From positions 62,001-126,000 of the forward strand of contig JADJWF010000002.1 of the NCBI GenBank assembly GCA_016716505.1: a DNA stretch of 64,000 nucleotides, read 5' to 3'. The notes under the pieces are model-generated. The model did no database searches. It saw nothing but the letters and a program-made list of their open reading frames with translations, and was not told the origin of the DNA. Positions within the stretch are counted from its first letter, which is position 1. Every line of letters begins with the position of its first letter. Below, piece after piece: positions 33,145 through 41,600 of the stretch. This stretch comes from Verrucomicrobiota bacterium. GTDB taxonomy: Bacteria > Verrucomicrobiota > Verrucomicrobiia > Limisphaerales > J093. The position numbers and the translations under genes were made by a program.

Positions 33145-35881
33145 CGCGGCGGCTCCGACCGCAGAGGCAGCCACCCCTGCGAGCCAGGGCCGGCCGACGG
33201 CGGTGCAAAGCGACCCCGAGTTTCAGGCGGCCCTGGCGGAGGACGTTCTGGCGCGGAGGTTGCGGTCCGGGAAACTCGCGTCCGTCATGGTGGCCGTGCT
33301 CATGCCGGCCGGCTCGCTGGCGGACCTGTTCGTGTACCCCGAACAGGTCGGGAGCTTTCTCGTGCTGCGGCTGATTTGCTCCGCGCTCGCGCTGGGACTC
33401 TGGTGGCTTCACACCACCGAATGGGCGCGCGGCAACATTCGCTGGCTGGGAATGCCGATCGCACTGCTGCCGGCGGTGTTTCTCGCGGTGATCATCGCGC
33501 AGGTCGAGGGATTCAACTCGCCCTACTATGCCGCGTTCAATCTCGTGCTCCTCGGCGTCAACGCGCTGGTCCAGTGGGATCCCCGGGAATCGGTGATCGC
33601 CACGCTGCTGATTCTTCTGCTGTACGCCCTCGCCGGAAGCGTCAGCCGCGTTCCGATGGAACCGGGCATCGTTTTTAACAACCTGTATTTTCTGGCGGTC
33701 ACCGGCCTGATCGTTGTTGTCGGGAATTGGGCCCTCAACCAGTTGCGCCTGCGCGAGTTCACCCTCCGCTACGAACTGTCCCGCAGTCAGCGCCTCCTGG
33801 AACGCAACTACGAACAACTGCGGGCGCTGGACGAGATGAAGGGGCGGTTCTTCGCCAACATCAGCCATGAGTTGCGAACCCCCCTCACGCTGCTGCTCGC
33901 CCCGCTGGAAACCCTGCTCGCGGCGCCGCTGGCGCGCGACCCCCAGGTACGCGAGTCGCTCGAGACGATGCGGGCCAACGGCTTGCGACTGCTCAAGCTG
34001 ATCAACGATCTGCTCGATCTGGTGCGACTGGACGCCCGCAAGCTCCCCCTCCGCCGCTCGGCCGTGCCTGCCGCCAGCTTCCTCCGCAGTTTGGTTCGCT
34101 CGCTGGACAAGTTTGCCCTGGATCGCGGTCTGCACCTCAACTGCGACCTGGACGAGGGGGTCGGCGCGTTTTGGGGAGACCCGGACAAGCTGGAAAAAGT
34201 CTTTCTCAACCTGCTGTTCAACAGCCTGAAGTTCACCCCGGCCGGGGGCAAGATTGAGGTGACCGGGCGACGGGAAGACAACGACATCGTGGTGGACGTG
34301 AAGGACACCGGAGTCGGCATCGCGCCCGAAGACCTGCCTCACCTCGGAGGACGGTTCTGGCAGGCCGACACCTCTGCCCGCCGCAAGTACCAGGGCGCCG
34401 GCCTCGGTTTGGCCCTGGTCTGGGAGCTGGTGGAGGCCCACGGTGGCCATGTCAGCGTGGCGAGCGAACTGGGCCGGGGCACGACGATGACCGTCCGCCT
34501 GCCCGCCGCTACCGAGTCGCAAACCGACGGCTCCCCTGCCCCACCGGAGTCATCCCCTTTGGAGTCTGACCGACCGGCGCCGGAGACCGCCGGCACCGGC
34601 GACGGGTCGTGGCTCAACTCGCTCTACCGCCGGGCGGAATTGTACTCGAGCGTCGGCAAGCTGCGGGAGACGCTGCGCCCCTGGACTCCGGGGGGAAGCG
34701 CCCAACGCATTCGGCTGCTCATCGCCGATGACGAGCCCGACATGCTTCGCTTTTTGAAAAGCCAACTGGCGGACGACTACGACGTGTTCGAGGCGGTGGA
34801 CGGCGCGCAGGCGACGGCCCTCGCGGCGCAGCTTCTGCCTGACGCGATCGTTTGCGACATGATGCTGCCGGAAAAGGACGGACTGGAGGTGTGCCGCGAA
34901 CTGCGCGCCAGAACATCCACGCAAAACCTCCCGTTCCTGATGCTCACCGCGCGGGCGGACGAGGAAACCAAGCTCGCCGCGCTGGCGGCGGGCGCCACCG
35001 ACTTCCTGGCCAAGCCCTTCTCGATGTCGGAACTGCGCCTCCGTCTCAAAAACATGGTGGACACGCACCGCCTGCAGAAGGAACTGGCCGTGCAGAACCA
35101 CCGGCTCAAGGCCGCGTTGGACGAACTCCAGGAGACTGAACTCCAGTTGGTCCAGATGGAGAAAATGGTGTCGCTCGGCCGGATGAGCGCCGGGTTGATC
35201 CACGAAATCAACAACCCGCTCAACTTCGCCCGCACCGGTGTGTTCGTGCTGGGACGCCACGCGCGGCACCTGCCGGCGGCGGAGCGTGCCGAGTTCGAGG
35301 ACACGCTGAAAGACATCGAGGAAGGCGTGAACCGGGTGGCCGGGATCATCTCGGACTTGCGCTCGTTCACCCACCCACAAGGAGGTGAACTGGAGCAAGT
35401 TGACGTGTCGCAGGTGGTCGCATCGGCCCTGCGGTTCCTCGCGGCCGAGTGGAAGGACAAGGTGGAGGTCACCGTGGAAGTGCCGGCGGACTTCCGGGTG
35501 CCCGGCATCGCCGGCCGGCTGACGCAGGTGTTCGTGAACCTGCTCCAAAATTCCCTCGACGCCCTGAAGACCAAGCCGTTCGCCGATGGCGGGCCCCGCA
35601 TTCGCGTGACGGCTCGCGAGGAGGGGGGCCGGCGGATCGTGCGCGTCTGGGACAACGGGCCCGGCGTGCCGGCGGGCGACGAGGCGAAGATCTTTGATCC
35701 GTTCTTCACAACCAAGGAGGTTGGCAAAGGAACCGGCCTTGGCTTGAGTATCGTCCACCGGATTCTCCGGGACTCGGGCGCACGGATCTCGGTCGCCTCG
35801 GAACCCGGCTGCTACTGCGAATTCACGCTGGATTTCCCGGCTTCCCTTGAAGACTTTCCCCCCGCTGAAATGCCGGGATGA
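33092..35881 (+). CDS. Membrane hybrid sensor kinase, TM-HK-REC-HK (PhcS-like position)
   Basis: 929 residues. About six membrane helices (62-215), then first transmitter: H-box H259 in NISHELRTPL, N-box N377 region LLFNSLKFT, G1 DTGVGIAPEDL, G2 GAGLGLALVWEL. A receiver follows: acid pair D546/D547, phospho-acceptor D589 in VCDMMLPEKDG, K641 in KPF. A coiled linker leads to a second transmitter: H704 in LIHEINNPLN, VNLLQNSLDAL, WDNGPGVP, GTGLGLSIVHRI. Dual transmitters flanking a receiver are unusual. The ATG at 33092 overlaps the methyltransferase gene by 53 nt; the GTG at 33137 would overlap by 8 nt and is also plausible. 12 nt before the next gene. Confidence 0.9.
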   Translation: MTPESTSTLKFASLPVGDAAAPTAEAATPASQGRPTAVQSDPEFQAALAEDVLARRLRSGKLASVMVAVLMPAGSLADLFVYPEQVGSFLVLRLICSALALGLWWLHTTEWARGNIRWLGMPIALLPAVFLAVIIAQVEGFNSPYYAAFNLVLLGVNALVQWDPRESVIATLLILLLYALAGSVSRVPMEPGIVFNNLYFLAVTGLIVVVGNWALNQLRLREFTLRYELSRSQRLLERNYEQLRALDEMKGRFFANISHELRTPLTLLLAPLETLLAAPLARDPQVRESLETMRANGLRLLKLINDLLDLVRLDARKLPLRRSAVPAASFLRSLVRSLDKFALDRGLHLNCDLDEGVGAFWGDPDKLEKVFLNLLFNSLKFTPAGGKIEVTGRREDNDIVVDVKDTGVGIAPEDLPHLGGRFWQADTSARRKYQGAGLGLALVWELVEAHGGHVSVASELGRGTTMTVRLPAATESQTDGSPAPPESSPLESDRPAPETAGTGDGSWLNSLYRRAELYSSVGKLRETLRPWTPGGSAQRIRLLIADDEPDMLRFLKSQLADDYDVFEAVDGAQATALAAQLLPDAIVCDMMLPEKDGLEVCRELRARTSTQNLPFLMLTARADEETKLAALAAGATDFLAKPFSMSELRLRLKNMVDTHRLQKELAVQNHRLKAALDELQETELQLVQMEKMVSLGRMSAGLIHEINNPLNFARTGVFVLGRHARHLPAAERAEFEDTLKDIEEGVNRVAGIISDLRSFTHPQGGELEQVDVSQVVASALRFLAAEWKDKVEVTVEVPADFRVPGIAGRLTQVFVNLLQNSLDALKTKPFADGGPRIRVTAREEGGRRIVRVWDNGPGVPAGDEAKIFDPFFTTKEVGKGTGLGLSIVHRILRDSGARISVASEPGCYCEFTLDFPASLEDFPPAEMPG

Positions 35882-35893
35882 CCTTTTCACACC

Positions 35894-37165
35894 ATGAACG
35901 AACTTTACGACTACAAGCGGTTCGCCATCCTCTACGTGGATGACGAGGAGCGATCCCTCAAGCAGTTCTCCCGGGTCTTCAGCGAAACATTCCGGGTGAT
36001 GACGGCACCCAACGCCGCCGAGGGGTACAAACTGCTGGAGGACCACCAGGATGAGATTGCCGTGGTCATGAGCGACCAACGCATGCCCGGCGAACAGGGC
36101 GTCCAGTTCCTCGAACGAGCCCGCCGCTTGCGACCGCAGATCATCCGCATCCTCGTCACGGCCTACGCCGATCTGGACGCGGCGATCGCCGCCGTGAACA
36201 GCGGCGCCATCTACAAGTACGTCAGCAAGCCGTGGGAAGTGCCGATGCTCGAGATGACCCTCAAGCGCGGCCTCGAATTCTTCGCCGTCCAACTCGAGCG
36301 CGATCTGCTGCTCCGCGAGAAATTGTCGGTCCTGCACCGGCTGGTGGTCACTGACCGCGTCTTGAGTCTGGGCGTGCTCGGAGCGGGGTTGGGGCATCAA
36401 CTGCGAAACGCGGTTGCATCCGTCCGCCAATTCCTCGAGCTCGTCCCCGACGGGCTCCGGCGGGAGGATGTTGACCTCAACCAGCTCCGGAACCCGGACT
36501 TCTGGCAGGACTTCCACCGCAACGTCCAGGCCAGGTTCAAGACCGTGGTCGGCCTGCTGGACAGTCTGGTGATCCCCGTCCCGCCTCCGTACACGTTCAA
36601 TCAGGAGGTTTCGCTACCGCAAGCGATTGACCGGGCGGCGGCCGGTCTCGCCGTCGAGCTGAGGGCCAGAAAGATCGAGGTGGTCAACGCCGTGGCCGGC
36701 GATCTCCCGGTGTTGAAGGTGGACGGCTGCCGGTTCGAAAAGCTGTTTCCGCTCATCCTGCGATACGAATTGCTGAGCCTGTCGCCCGGTTCGCTGGTCC
36801 GTTTTGAAGCCACGGCTCCCCCCCCTGGTGGGGCCGGTCCGGCGGCCATCGAGCTGTTCGTCACGGACACCGGCAGCCGGCTCGCGGCGGAGGCCGCCCT
36901 CGCGTTGCTTGACCCCTTCCAAATGCGCCGGTCGGAGGCGGGCGAACTCGGCACGCATCTGCTGGCAGTGTACCTGATCGTCCACCATCACAGCGGCACC
37001 ATCTCCGTGGGCCAAAGTGCCAGCGGGGGACTCGCCATGAAGATCCGGCTGCCGACCGAGCCCAAACCGCCCACCCCCGCCGATGAAGAGGCCGAATTCC
37101 TCTCGCGGGCCATGACCAGCGAGCGACTCTGGGAGAGTCTTCTCGACCACGCCTCGCCTGGCTGA
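35894..37165 (+). CDS. Response regulator with kinase-like output domain (PhcR-like)
   Basis: 423 residues. REC domain: VDDEE (15-19), phospho-acceptor D61 in VVMSDQRMPGEQG, T89, K112 in KYVSKPWEV. The output is a HisKA-like helix pair with H168 (LGHQLRNAVASVRQF) and an ATPase-like domain whose nucleotide boxes are degraded: the N-box region FEKLFPLILRYELL has no Asn, G1 reads VTDTGSRL and G2 reads LGTHLLAVYLIV. This looks like a phosphotransfer protein rather than a kinase. REC plus kinase-type output is the hallmark described for PhcR of Ralstonia. It directly follows the sensor kinase gene. Confidence 0.85.
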   Translation: MNELYDYKRFAILYVDDEERSLKQFSRVFSETFRVMTAPNAAEGYKLLEDHQDEIAVVMSDQRMPGEQGVQFLERARRLRPQIIRILVTAYADLDAAIAAVNSGAIYKYVSKPWEVPMLEMTLKRGLEFFAVQLERDLLLREKLSVLHRLVVTDRVLSLGVLGAGLGHQLRNAVASVRQFLELVPDGLRREDVDLNQLRNPDFWQDFHRNVQARFKTVVGLLDSLVIPVPPPYTFNQEVSLPQAIDRAAAGLAVELRARKIEVVNAVAGDLPVLKVDGCRFEKLFPLILRYELLSLSPGSLVRFEATAPPPGGAGPAAIELFVTDTGSRLAAEAALALLDPFQMRRSEAGELGTHLLAVYLIVHHHSGTISVGQSASGGLAMKIRLPTEPKPPTPADEEAEFLSRAMTSERLWESLLDHASPG

Positions 37166-37216
37166 GCGCGTTGCGCCGGCCTGATCCCCGCTCCACGCTC
37201 GCCGTTCCGTGGCCCG

Positions 37217-38316
37217 TTATTGAGCCGCGGGCGGCGGCGGTTTTTCGCTCATGGACCAGAAGCGCATCAAGTTCCGCATCATCTCGGTGAATTCCTGCGC
37301 CGCCGTAGGTTTGACCAGGTAGGCTGCAATCCCCAGATCGTACATCCGCGTCACATCCGCTTCGTCCCGGGACGTCGTCAACACCACCACGGGCGCCGGC
37401 CGCAACGTGGGATCCCGGCGCAACTCGGCCAGAAACTCGCGGCCATCCATCCCCGGCATCTTGATGTCGAGCAGAATCAGGGACGGACGAGGGTTTCCGG
37501 GATCCCGCAAGAAGGCCAGCGCCTCTTCGCCCGAACGGGCCACCTTGAGCGCCGATTCGATGGCCAATTCCTGGAAACTCCGCTTCACGCTCAGGATGTC
37601 CACCTCATCGTCCTCCACCAGCAACACCGGACGCGCCGCCCCGGCAAACCGCTCACGCTCCGAATCCGGCGTCCAGTGCTCAAGCCACCGCATCGCGTAC
37701 CGCATGAGGTGGTGCATTCCCTGAATCCCCAGCTTGCGCCGGATGTTGGCCCGATGCACGTCCACCGTCCGGGGCTGAGCTTGAGCTGTTCCGCCACCTC
37801 CTTCGCCTCCATGCCCAGTCCGGTGAGCCGGAGGATCTCCAGTTCGCGCTGCGAAAGCAGGGCGGTCGGATCTGCCGGCGGCTCGTGGGTTCCGGGGTGA
37901 TGACGCCGCCGCAGAATTCGCCCGAGCAAGTGGACGCTCACCGCCGGATCCCCCGCGGCCGCGCGCTGGATCGCGTGAATCAACTCCTCTACCGGCGCGC
38001 TGCGCGGCACAAATCCCGCCGCGCCGGCCGACAGCAGGCGCTCCACCGCGCCAGTGCTTTCTTCCTGGCCCAGCACCAGCACCGCCGGGGGAGAGGGACG
38101 GCGCCGCAGTTCCTCGAGCAGCACATGCCCGACCATTTTCAGCAGTTCTTCCCCGAGGATAATCACCTCCGGGCGATGCTCGTCGGTCAGCTTGATCACC
38201 GCCGCCGGGGATTCGGCCTCCGCCAACACGCGGACGCCGGACGCGCGGTGCAAAACCGTGCGCAGCCCCACGCGCTCGATCGGGTTGGCCTCGGCAATCA
38301 AGATGGTAATAGGCAT
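37217..38316 (-). pseudogene. REC-like + LuxR-type HTH + REC protein, single-base frameshift in the HTH
   Basis: Start ATG 38314-38316 (MPITILIAEANPIERVG). N-terminal receiver-like domain lacks the phosphorylation Asp (VIILGEELLKMVG) and the acid pair (AEAN), so it is a pseudo-receiver. A LuxR/NarL HTH begins LLSQRELEILRLTGLGMEAK and is interrupted inside helix 4: the frame ends SPGRWT while the next frame resumes RTVDVHRANIRRKLGI. Adding one C to the four-C run (G4 on plus strand, 37771-37774) restores LSPRTVDVHRANIRRKL. A canonical second receiver follows (VLLVEDDEVD, LILLDIKMPGMDG, LTTS, LVKP). Convergent with the PhcR-like gene. Could be a sequencing error. Confidence 0.85.
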
Positions 38317-38474
38317 GGCAACGTCGTCTGAAACCGACACGCTGCCGGTTTGCCCCACGGCTGGCAAGCGGGGGCTGCGTCCGCCTGGGCGTGAGGAACA
38401 CCGCGCCCACATCGGCCCCGGAGGACAGCGGCCTGCGGCCTCAAAAGCAGCGACGCCTCAGGAGTCTGGCAAGG

Positions 38475-38666
38475 TCAGTGAGTGTGATCGGCAGCATTCC
38501 CTTCCGGGAACGGGAACCGAACGCTCCGATACTCGCGGCCCCGGATCGTCAGTTGGGTCAACTCCGCTTGGAGATTCGTCCGCCCCTTCAGCCAGTCCGC
38601 CTGACCTTCGAACAGCGCCGAGTCGCCCACTTCCTCACCAGTAGCCCGTGCCGGCGATGCCGCCGC
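38475..38666 (-). pseudogene. 3' fragment duplicate of the His-rich lipoprotein gene at 48401-48892
   Basis: Read on the minus strand this stretch encodes RATGEEVGDSALFEGQADWL, then a segment ending in EGNAADHTH and a stop at 38475-38477. It matches the last third of the protein at 48401-48892 almost residue for residue (ATGEEVGDSALFEGRAEWL in that gene), with near-identical DNA. The front two thirds, including signal and His-rich part, are absent, and the frame runs directly into the stop codon of the DsrE-like gene at 38667. It is therefore a truncated copy left by a duplication or recombination. Confidence 0.85.
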
Positions 38667-39044
38667 CTAGAGGGTGACGACCTGGTCCGGCGGGTTGGAG
38701 GCCAGGGCGGCGTAGAGCTGTGGGAAACAGCCGCAGACCACCCCTTCGACCATGCCCTTGGCCTTCACGCTGCCGGTGCCGCACTGGTCGAACGTGCCCT
38801 CGGCCAGGTTGCGCCGCACCGCGCACTGGTCGCAGGCCATCAGGAGGATGCCCTGTTCCCTGGCCACCTTGGCGAGGCGCTCGCCGACCGGGTCGCCCTG
38901 GCGCAGCAGGTACAGGTTGTCGTCAAAAAACATCATGCCGACGACCTGCGCGCCGTGGATGCCCAGTTCGAGCTGCGGCAGGATCATCGAGGCCAGCTTG
39001 AACGTGCAGGCCATGTTCGAGGCGAAGACGTAGGCGACTTTCAT
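38667..39044 (-). CDS. DsrE-like superfamily protein with six cysteines
   Basis: 125 residues. Opens MKVAYVFASNMACTFKLASM, a DsrE/DsrF-like fold start, with GIHGAQVVGMMFFDDNLYLL as the second strand. Cysteines at 13, 71, 74, 88, 104 and 106 (MACDQCAVRRNL, VVCGCFPQLYAAL) could handle sulfur or bind a metal. DsrE relatives act as sulfur carriers; the role here is unknown. Its ATG overlaps the CobW-family stop as ATGA, so it is the last gene of a coupled set (ZIP, Cys-rich membrane protein, GTPase, DsrE-like), which points to metal or thiol handling. Confidence 0.75.
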   Translation of the reverse strand: MKVAYVFASNMACTFKLASMILPQLELGIHGAQVVGMMFFDDNLYLLRQGDPVGERLAKVAREQGILLMACDQCAVRRNLAEGTFDQCGTGSVKAKGMVEGVVCGCFPQLYAALASNPPDQVVTL

Positions 39045-40198
39045 GGGTTGTGAGCAGGAGGTTGGGTGGCGTTGGCCGGGTTAGAGGTGAACTGCCGCTC
39101 CGCCTGCCCGCGCAGGGCCTCGGGATCGAGGCCGAGGCCGACCAGCAGGGCCAGCGTGACCCCCCCCGGTGGGAGCACGAAAATCTCGGTGAAGCCGGTG
39201 GTGTCCTCCACCCGCTGGAACAGGTGGAAACGGCCGGGCTGGTCCTCGAACTCGACGATGCCCTTGGCGCGAATCACCGCAGCGGGAAGTTCCTCGAGCC
39301 AGCGCAACAGGCGCGGCCGCGGCAGGCATCGGGGCACCTCGAGCTGGACGGCCACGAACCGGTGAGCCCACTCATGCACCGCGTCGTGCCGTTTGCCGTG
39401 CCGGTGAACGGACACGTCCGGCAACGACCGGATGGCCGGGGACAACTCTGAAACCGGCCCGGTGGCCGTTGCGGTGCCGGACGACTCCACCCCAAAGGCG
39501 GCCAGCATCGGTTCATCCTCCGGCCCGGCCAGGGCGCGCAGCTTGGGCGGAATCCACGCCACAAAGGCGGGCCGCCGCACGGCTGCCGCGGCGCGCGCCT
39601 CTGCGAGCAGCGTTTGCGGCACGTCGGCGGGTTCCAGCACCCGGGCGTGCGGGTTCAGTTCACGGACCGCCGCGCGCACGGCGCGGGCGCGGTCCGGCGT
39701 GACGGTGTCTTCCCAGGTGAACAGGACGTGCGTGGCGGTGCGGACCTGCCGACGCTCCAGCGCGTTGAGATGACCGCGGCGCTGCCAGCGCTTGACGTCC
39801 ACGAGGGCCACCTGCAGCACCGGGTTGAACCGCCGGCAGGGCGGCGCGACCAGCAGGAACTCGACGAGTGGGAGAGGGTCGGTGGTCCCGCTGGTCTCCA
39901 GCAGCACGAGGTCGTCCGCCCCGACCTCCAGTGTCTCGAGCGTGTCGGCCAGCGCCTCCCGGCTGTCGCAACAGATGCAGCCGGCGGTCAGCGCATGGAC
40001 TTCCTCCACCAGCTCCCGCAACGCCAGGCTGTCCACCTCGGCGTTGGCCTGGTCGTTCAGGATGACCTGCGGCCGCAGACCGGCGGCCTTCCAAGCGGGC
40101 AGCACCCGGCGCAGCAGGCTCGTCTTGCCCGCGCCGAGGAAGCCGGTGAGCAGGATCAGGGGTGTCGGTGCAGCCGTTGGAACGGAGAGAGTGTTCAT
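39041..40198 (-). CDS. CobW/COG0523 family GTP-binding metal chaperone
   Basis: 385 residues from the ATG at 40196-40198 (MNTLSVPTAA). G3E-family GTPase motifs: Walker A GFLGAGKTSLLRR (19-31), metal-binding CxCC in GCICCDSREAL (73-83), ETSGTTDPLPL, and a C-terminal CobW_C domain (RLLRWLEELPAAVIRAKGIV ... GRFHLFQRVEDTTGF). COG0523 proteins deliver zinc or cobalt to client proteins, often under zinc-limitation control. Start and stop both overlap neighbours as ATGA (with the Cys-rich membrane gene upstream and the DsrE-like gene downstream), so translation is coupled. The ZIP transporter and AztD fusion nearby support a zinc role. Confidence 0.92.
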   Translation of the reverse strand: MNTLSVPTAAPTPLILLTGFLGAGKTSLLRRVLPAWKAAGLRPQVILNDQANAEVDSLALRELVEEVHALTAGCICCDSREALADTLETLEVGADDLVLLETSGTTDPLPLVEFLLVAPPCRRFNPVLQVALVDVKRWQRRGHLNALERRQVRTATHVLFTWEDTVTPDRARAVRAAVRELNPHARVLEPADVPQTLLAEARAAAAVRRPAFVAWIPPKLRALAGPEDEPMLAAFGVESSGTATATGPVSELSPAIRSLPDVSVHRHGKRHDAVHEWAHRFVAVQLEVPRCLPRPRLLRWLEELPAAVIRAKGIVEFEDQPGRFHLFQRVEDTTGFTEIFVLPPGGVTLALLVGLGLDPEALRGQAERQFTSNPANATQPPAHNP

Positions 40199-40581
40199 GG
40201 TCCCGGATAAAGAATCTCCAATTCGCGCAAAAGGGTCGTCGGGGCCGGCGCGCGGCGGCGAAGAAGCATCACCCGGCTGGAAACCGCTCGCCACGCCACC
40301 GCGACGCCCGCCCACAGGCCACCCAGCGTCGCGGCCGCGCCGAGCGCATTCGTGCAGGTTGGCTGACCGCAACACGGACAGCGACCCGCGATCAGCAGAA
40401 CCCCGCCGACCAGCAGCCACGAGCGCAGGAAGACTCTGATACCACCCAGCCGCTTCACGGCGAAAACTGGCCGGGAGCGTCCGGGTTCTTGCGGCCTCAG
40501 GTTGGCGCCGCTTCCCGTAGCTGCCGCGGACCGGCGAGCCACCTGCGAGTGACAAGGCTTTGTCATTCGATAACTCGTCAT
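40195..40581 (-). CDS. Small Cys-rich membrane protein of the ZIP-CobW operon
   Basis: 128 residues. ATG 40579-40581 overlaps the ZIP stop (ATGA) and its own stop overlaps the GTPase start (ATGA), strong evidence that it is a real gene. A hydrophobic helix (about 55-66, WLLVGGVLLIAG) is followed by RCPCCGQPTC (67-76), four cysteines in a likely metal-binding knuckle, then a second hydrophobic helix (about 80-100). Family not recognised by name; an internal start at M6 is possible. By position between an importer and a GTPase chaperone it may receive or sense the metal at the membrane; this is inference. Confidence 0.75.
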   Translation of the reverse strand: MTSYRMTKPCHSQVARRSAAATGSGANLRPQEPGRSRPVFAVKRLGGIRVFLRSWLLVGGVLLIAGRCPCCGQPTCTNALGAAATLGGLWAGVAVAWRAVSSRVMLLRRRAPAPTTLLRELEILYPGP

Positions 40582-41498
40582 GCCCCGTTTCCTTCTTCGC
40601 GGGTCCCTGGGAAAAAATCGGGTATCGGATACGCCCGGTGCCAATGCGTTGCCGCGTGATGATGATGCTGGCCGTGGCCGTGGCCTTCCCCCTCGAGAAG
40701 GCCGATGAGGAGGGAAACGGCCAGTCCCGCCAGCAGAGCCAGGGATAACCGTATCCGATCGTGTGAATGAAACTGCAGCTCGGGCAGCAAATCGCTGCCC
40801 GCAATGCAGAGGAAGCTCCCGGCACAAAAAGCCAGAGCACAACCCAGGATCTCGTGGTGGGTCCGCACCAGCGCACCCAAGCCCACAAAACTCAGCACCG
40901 CGCCCAGTGGAGCTATCAGGGCGAAGCCCACGTTCACCGCGCGCCGCAGGCCGGCTCCACACCCCCCGGCTCGCATCAGGGTCAGCACCGTCAGGGCATC
41001 GAAAGGTTTGTGGAGGATGACCGCCAGGGCCGTGCCCAGCCCCACCCACCGCACCGTCGCGCGCGCTTCCACCTGGACCGCCGTGCCCAAAGCCAGTCCG
41101 TCGAGCAGCGAGTGCAGGCTCATCCCCAGCAAGACCGCCAGCCAGGAGAGCCGGTGGTTTACTCCCAAGGCCGGGGGACCGCCATGTGCGGAGCAACCCG
41201 TGAGGCCCGAAGTTTCGGGATCGCCGGGTGCCTCGACTTCGTGGTGGTGGTGATGAAAGAGGCGCTGGAGGAAGAACAAGGTCAGGAAACCGCCCAAGGC
41301 CCAGGCCATGGCGCGGTCCAGCGAATGTGCCTCCTCAGCCGCGTGGGGAATCATGTGCAGCAGTGCCAGCCCGAGCATCAGCCCGCCGATGAAGCTCAGG
41401 GCGGTTTGCAGGCGGGTGTGAGTCAGATGGACCCACGACGGTAGCAGGCCGCCGGCTAGTGAGCCCAGAAAAACCGCTGAGATGCACAAAACCAGCAT
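40578..41498 (-). CDS. ZIP family metal transporter
   Basis: 306 residues from the ATG at 41496-41498 (MLVLCISAVFLGSLAGG); a TTG seven codons upstream is possible. Eight hydrophobic segments. ZIP metal-site motifs: LHMIPHAAEEAHS in helix 2 region, MSLHSLLDGLALG (helix 4, the HSxxDG signature) and ALAVILHKPFDAL (helix 5, HKP(F)D). A His-rich cytoplasmic loop HHHHHEV after helix 3 and a His-rich tail (EGHGHGQHHHHAATHWH) suggest zinc handling. Imports divalent metal, probably zinc, across the inner membrane. First gene of the ATGA-coupled set. Confidence 0.92.
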   Translation of the reverse strand: MLVLCISAVFLGSLAGGLLPSWVHLTHTRLQTALSFIGGLMLGLALLHMIPHAAEEAHSLDRAMAWALGGFLTLFFLQRLFHHHHHEVEAPGDPETSGLTGCSAHGGPPALGVNHRLSWLAVLLGMSLHSLLDGLALGTAVQVEARATVRWVGLGTALAVILHKPFDALTVLTLMRAGGCGAGLRRAVNVGFALIAPLGAVLSFVGLGALVRTHHEILGCALAFCAGSFLCIAGSDLLPELQFHSHDRIRLSLALLAGLAVSLLIGLLEGEGHGHGQHHHHAATHWHRAYPIPDFFPGTREEGNGA

Positions 41499-41600
41499 GA
41501 CAGTCGAGCACGCCTTCAATCGCGCCGAGGATGATGCTTCGGGTAGCCACGGCGGCCCGCTGGGATGGCCATCGCGAGCCGCCGTGTCGCGGTGGACAGG

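Noticed and set aside
33141..33374. Alternative small frame near the start of the hybrid kinase
   Set aside because: Overlaps the membrane region of the kinase in another frame and is Arg/Cys-rich shadow sequence.
40550..40565. Palindrome TGACAA-GGCT-TTGTCA considered as a metal-regulator operator
   Set aside because: It lies inside the coding start of the ATGA-coupled Cys-rich gene, differs from the shared TGCAAA motif, and no promoter is expected there.
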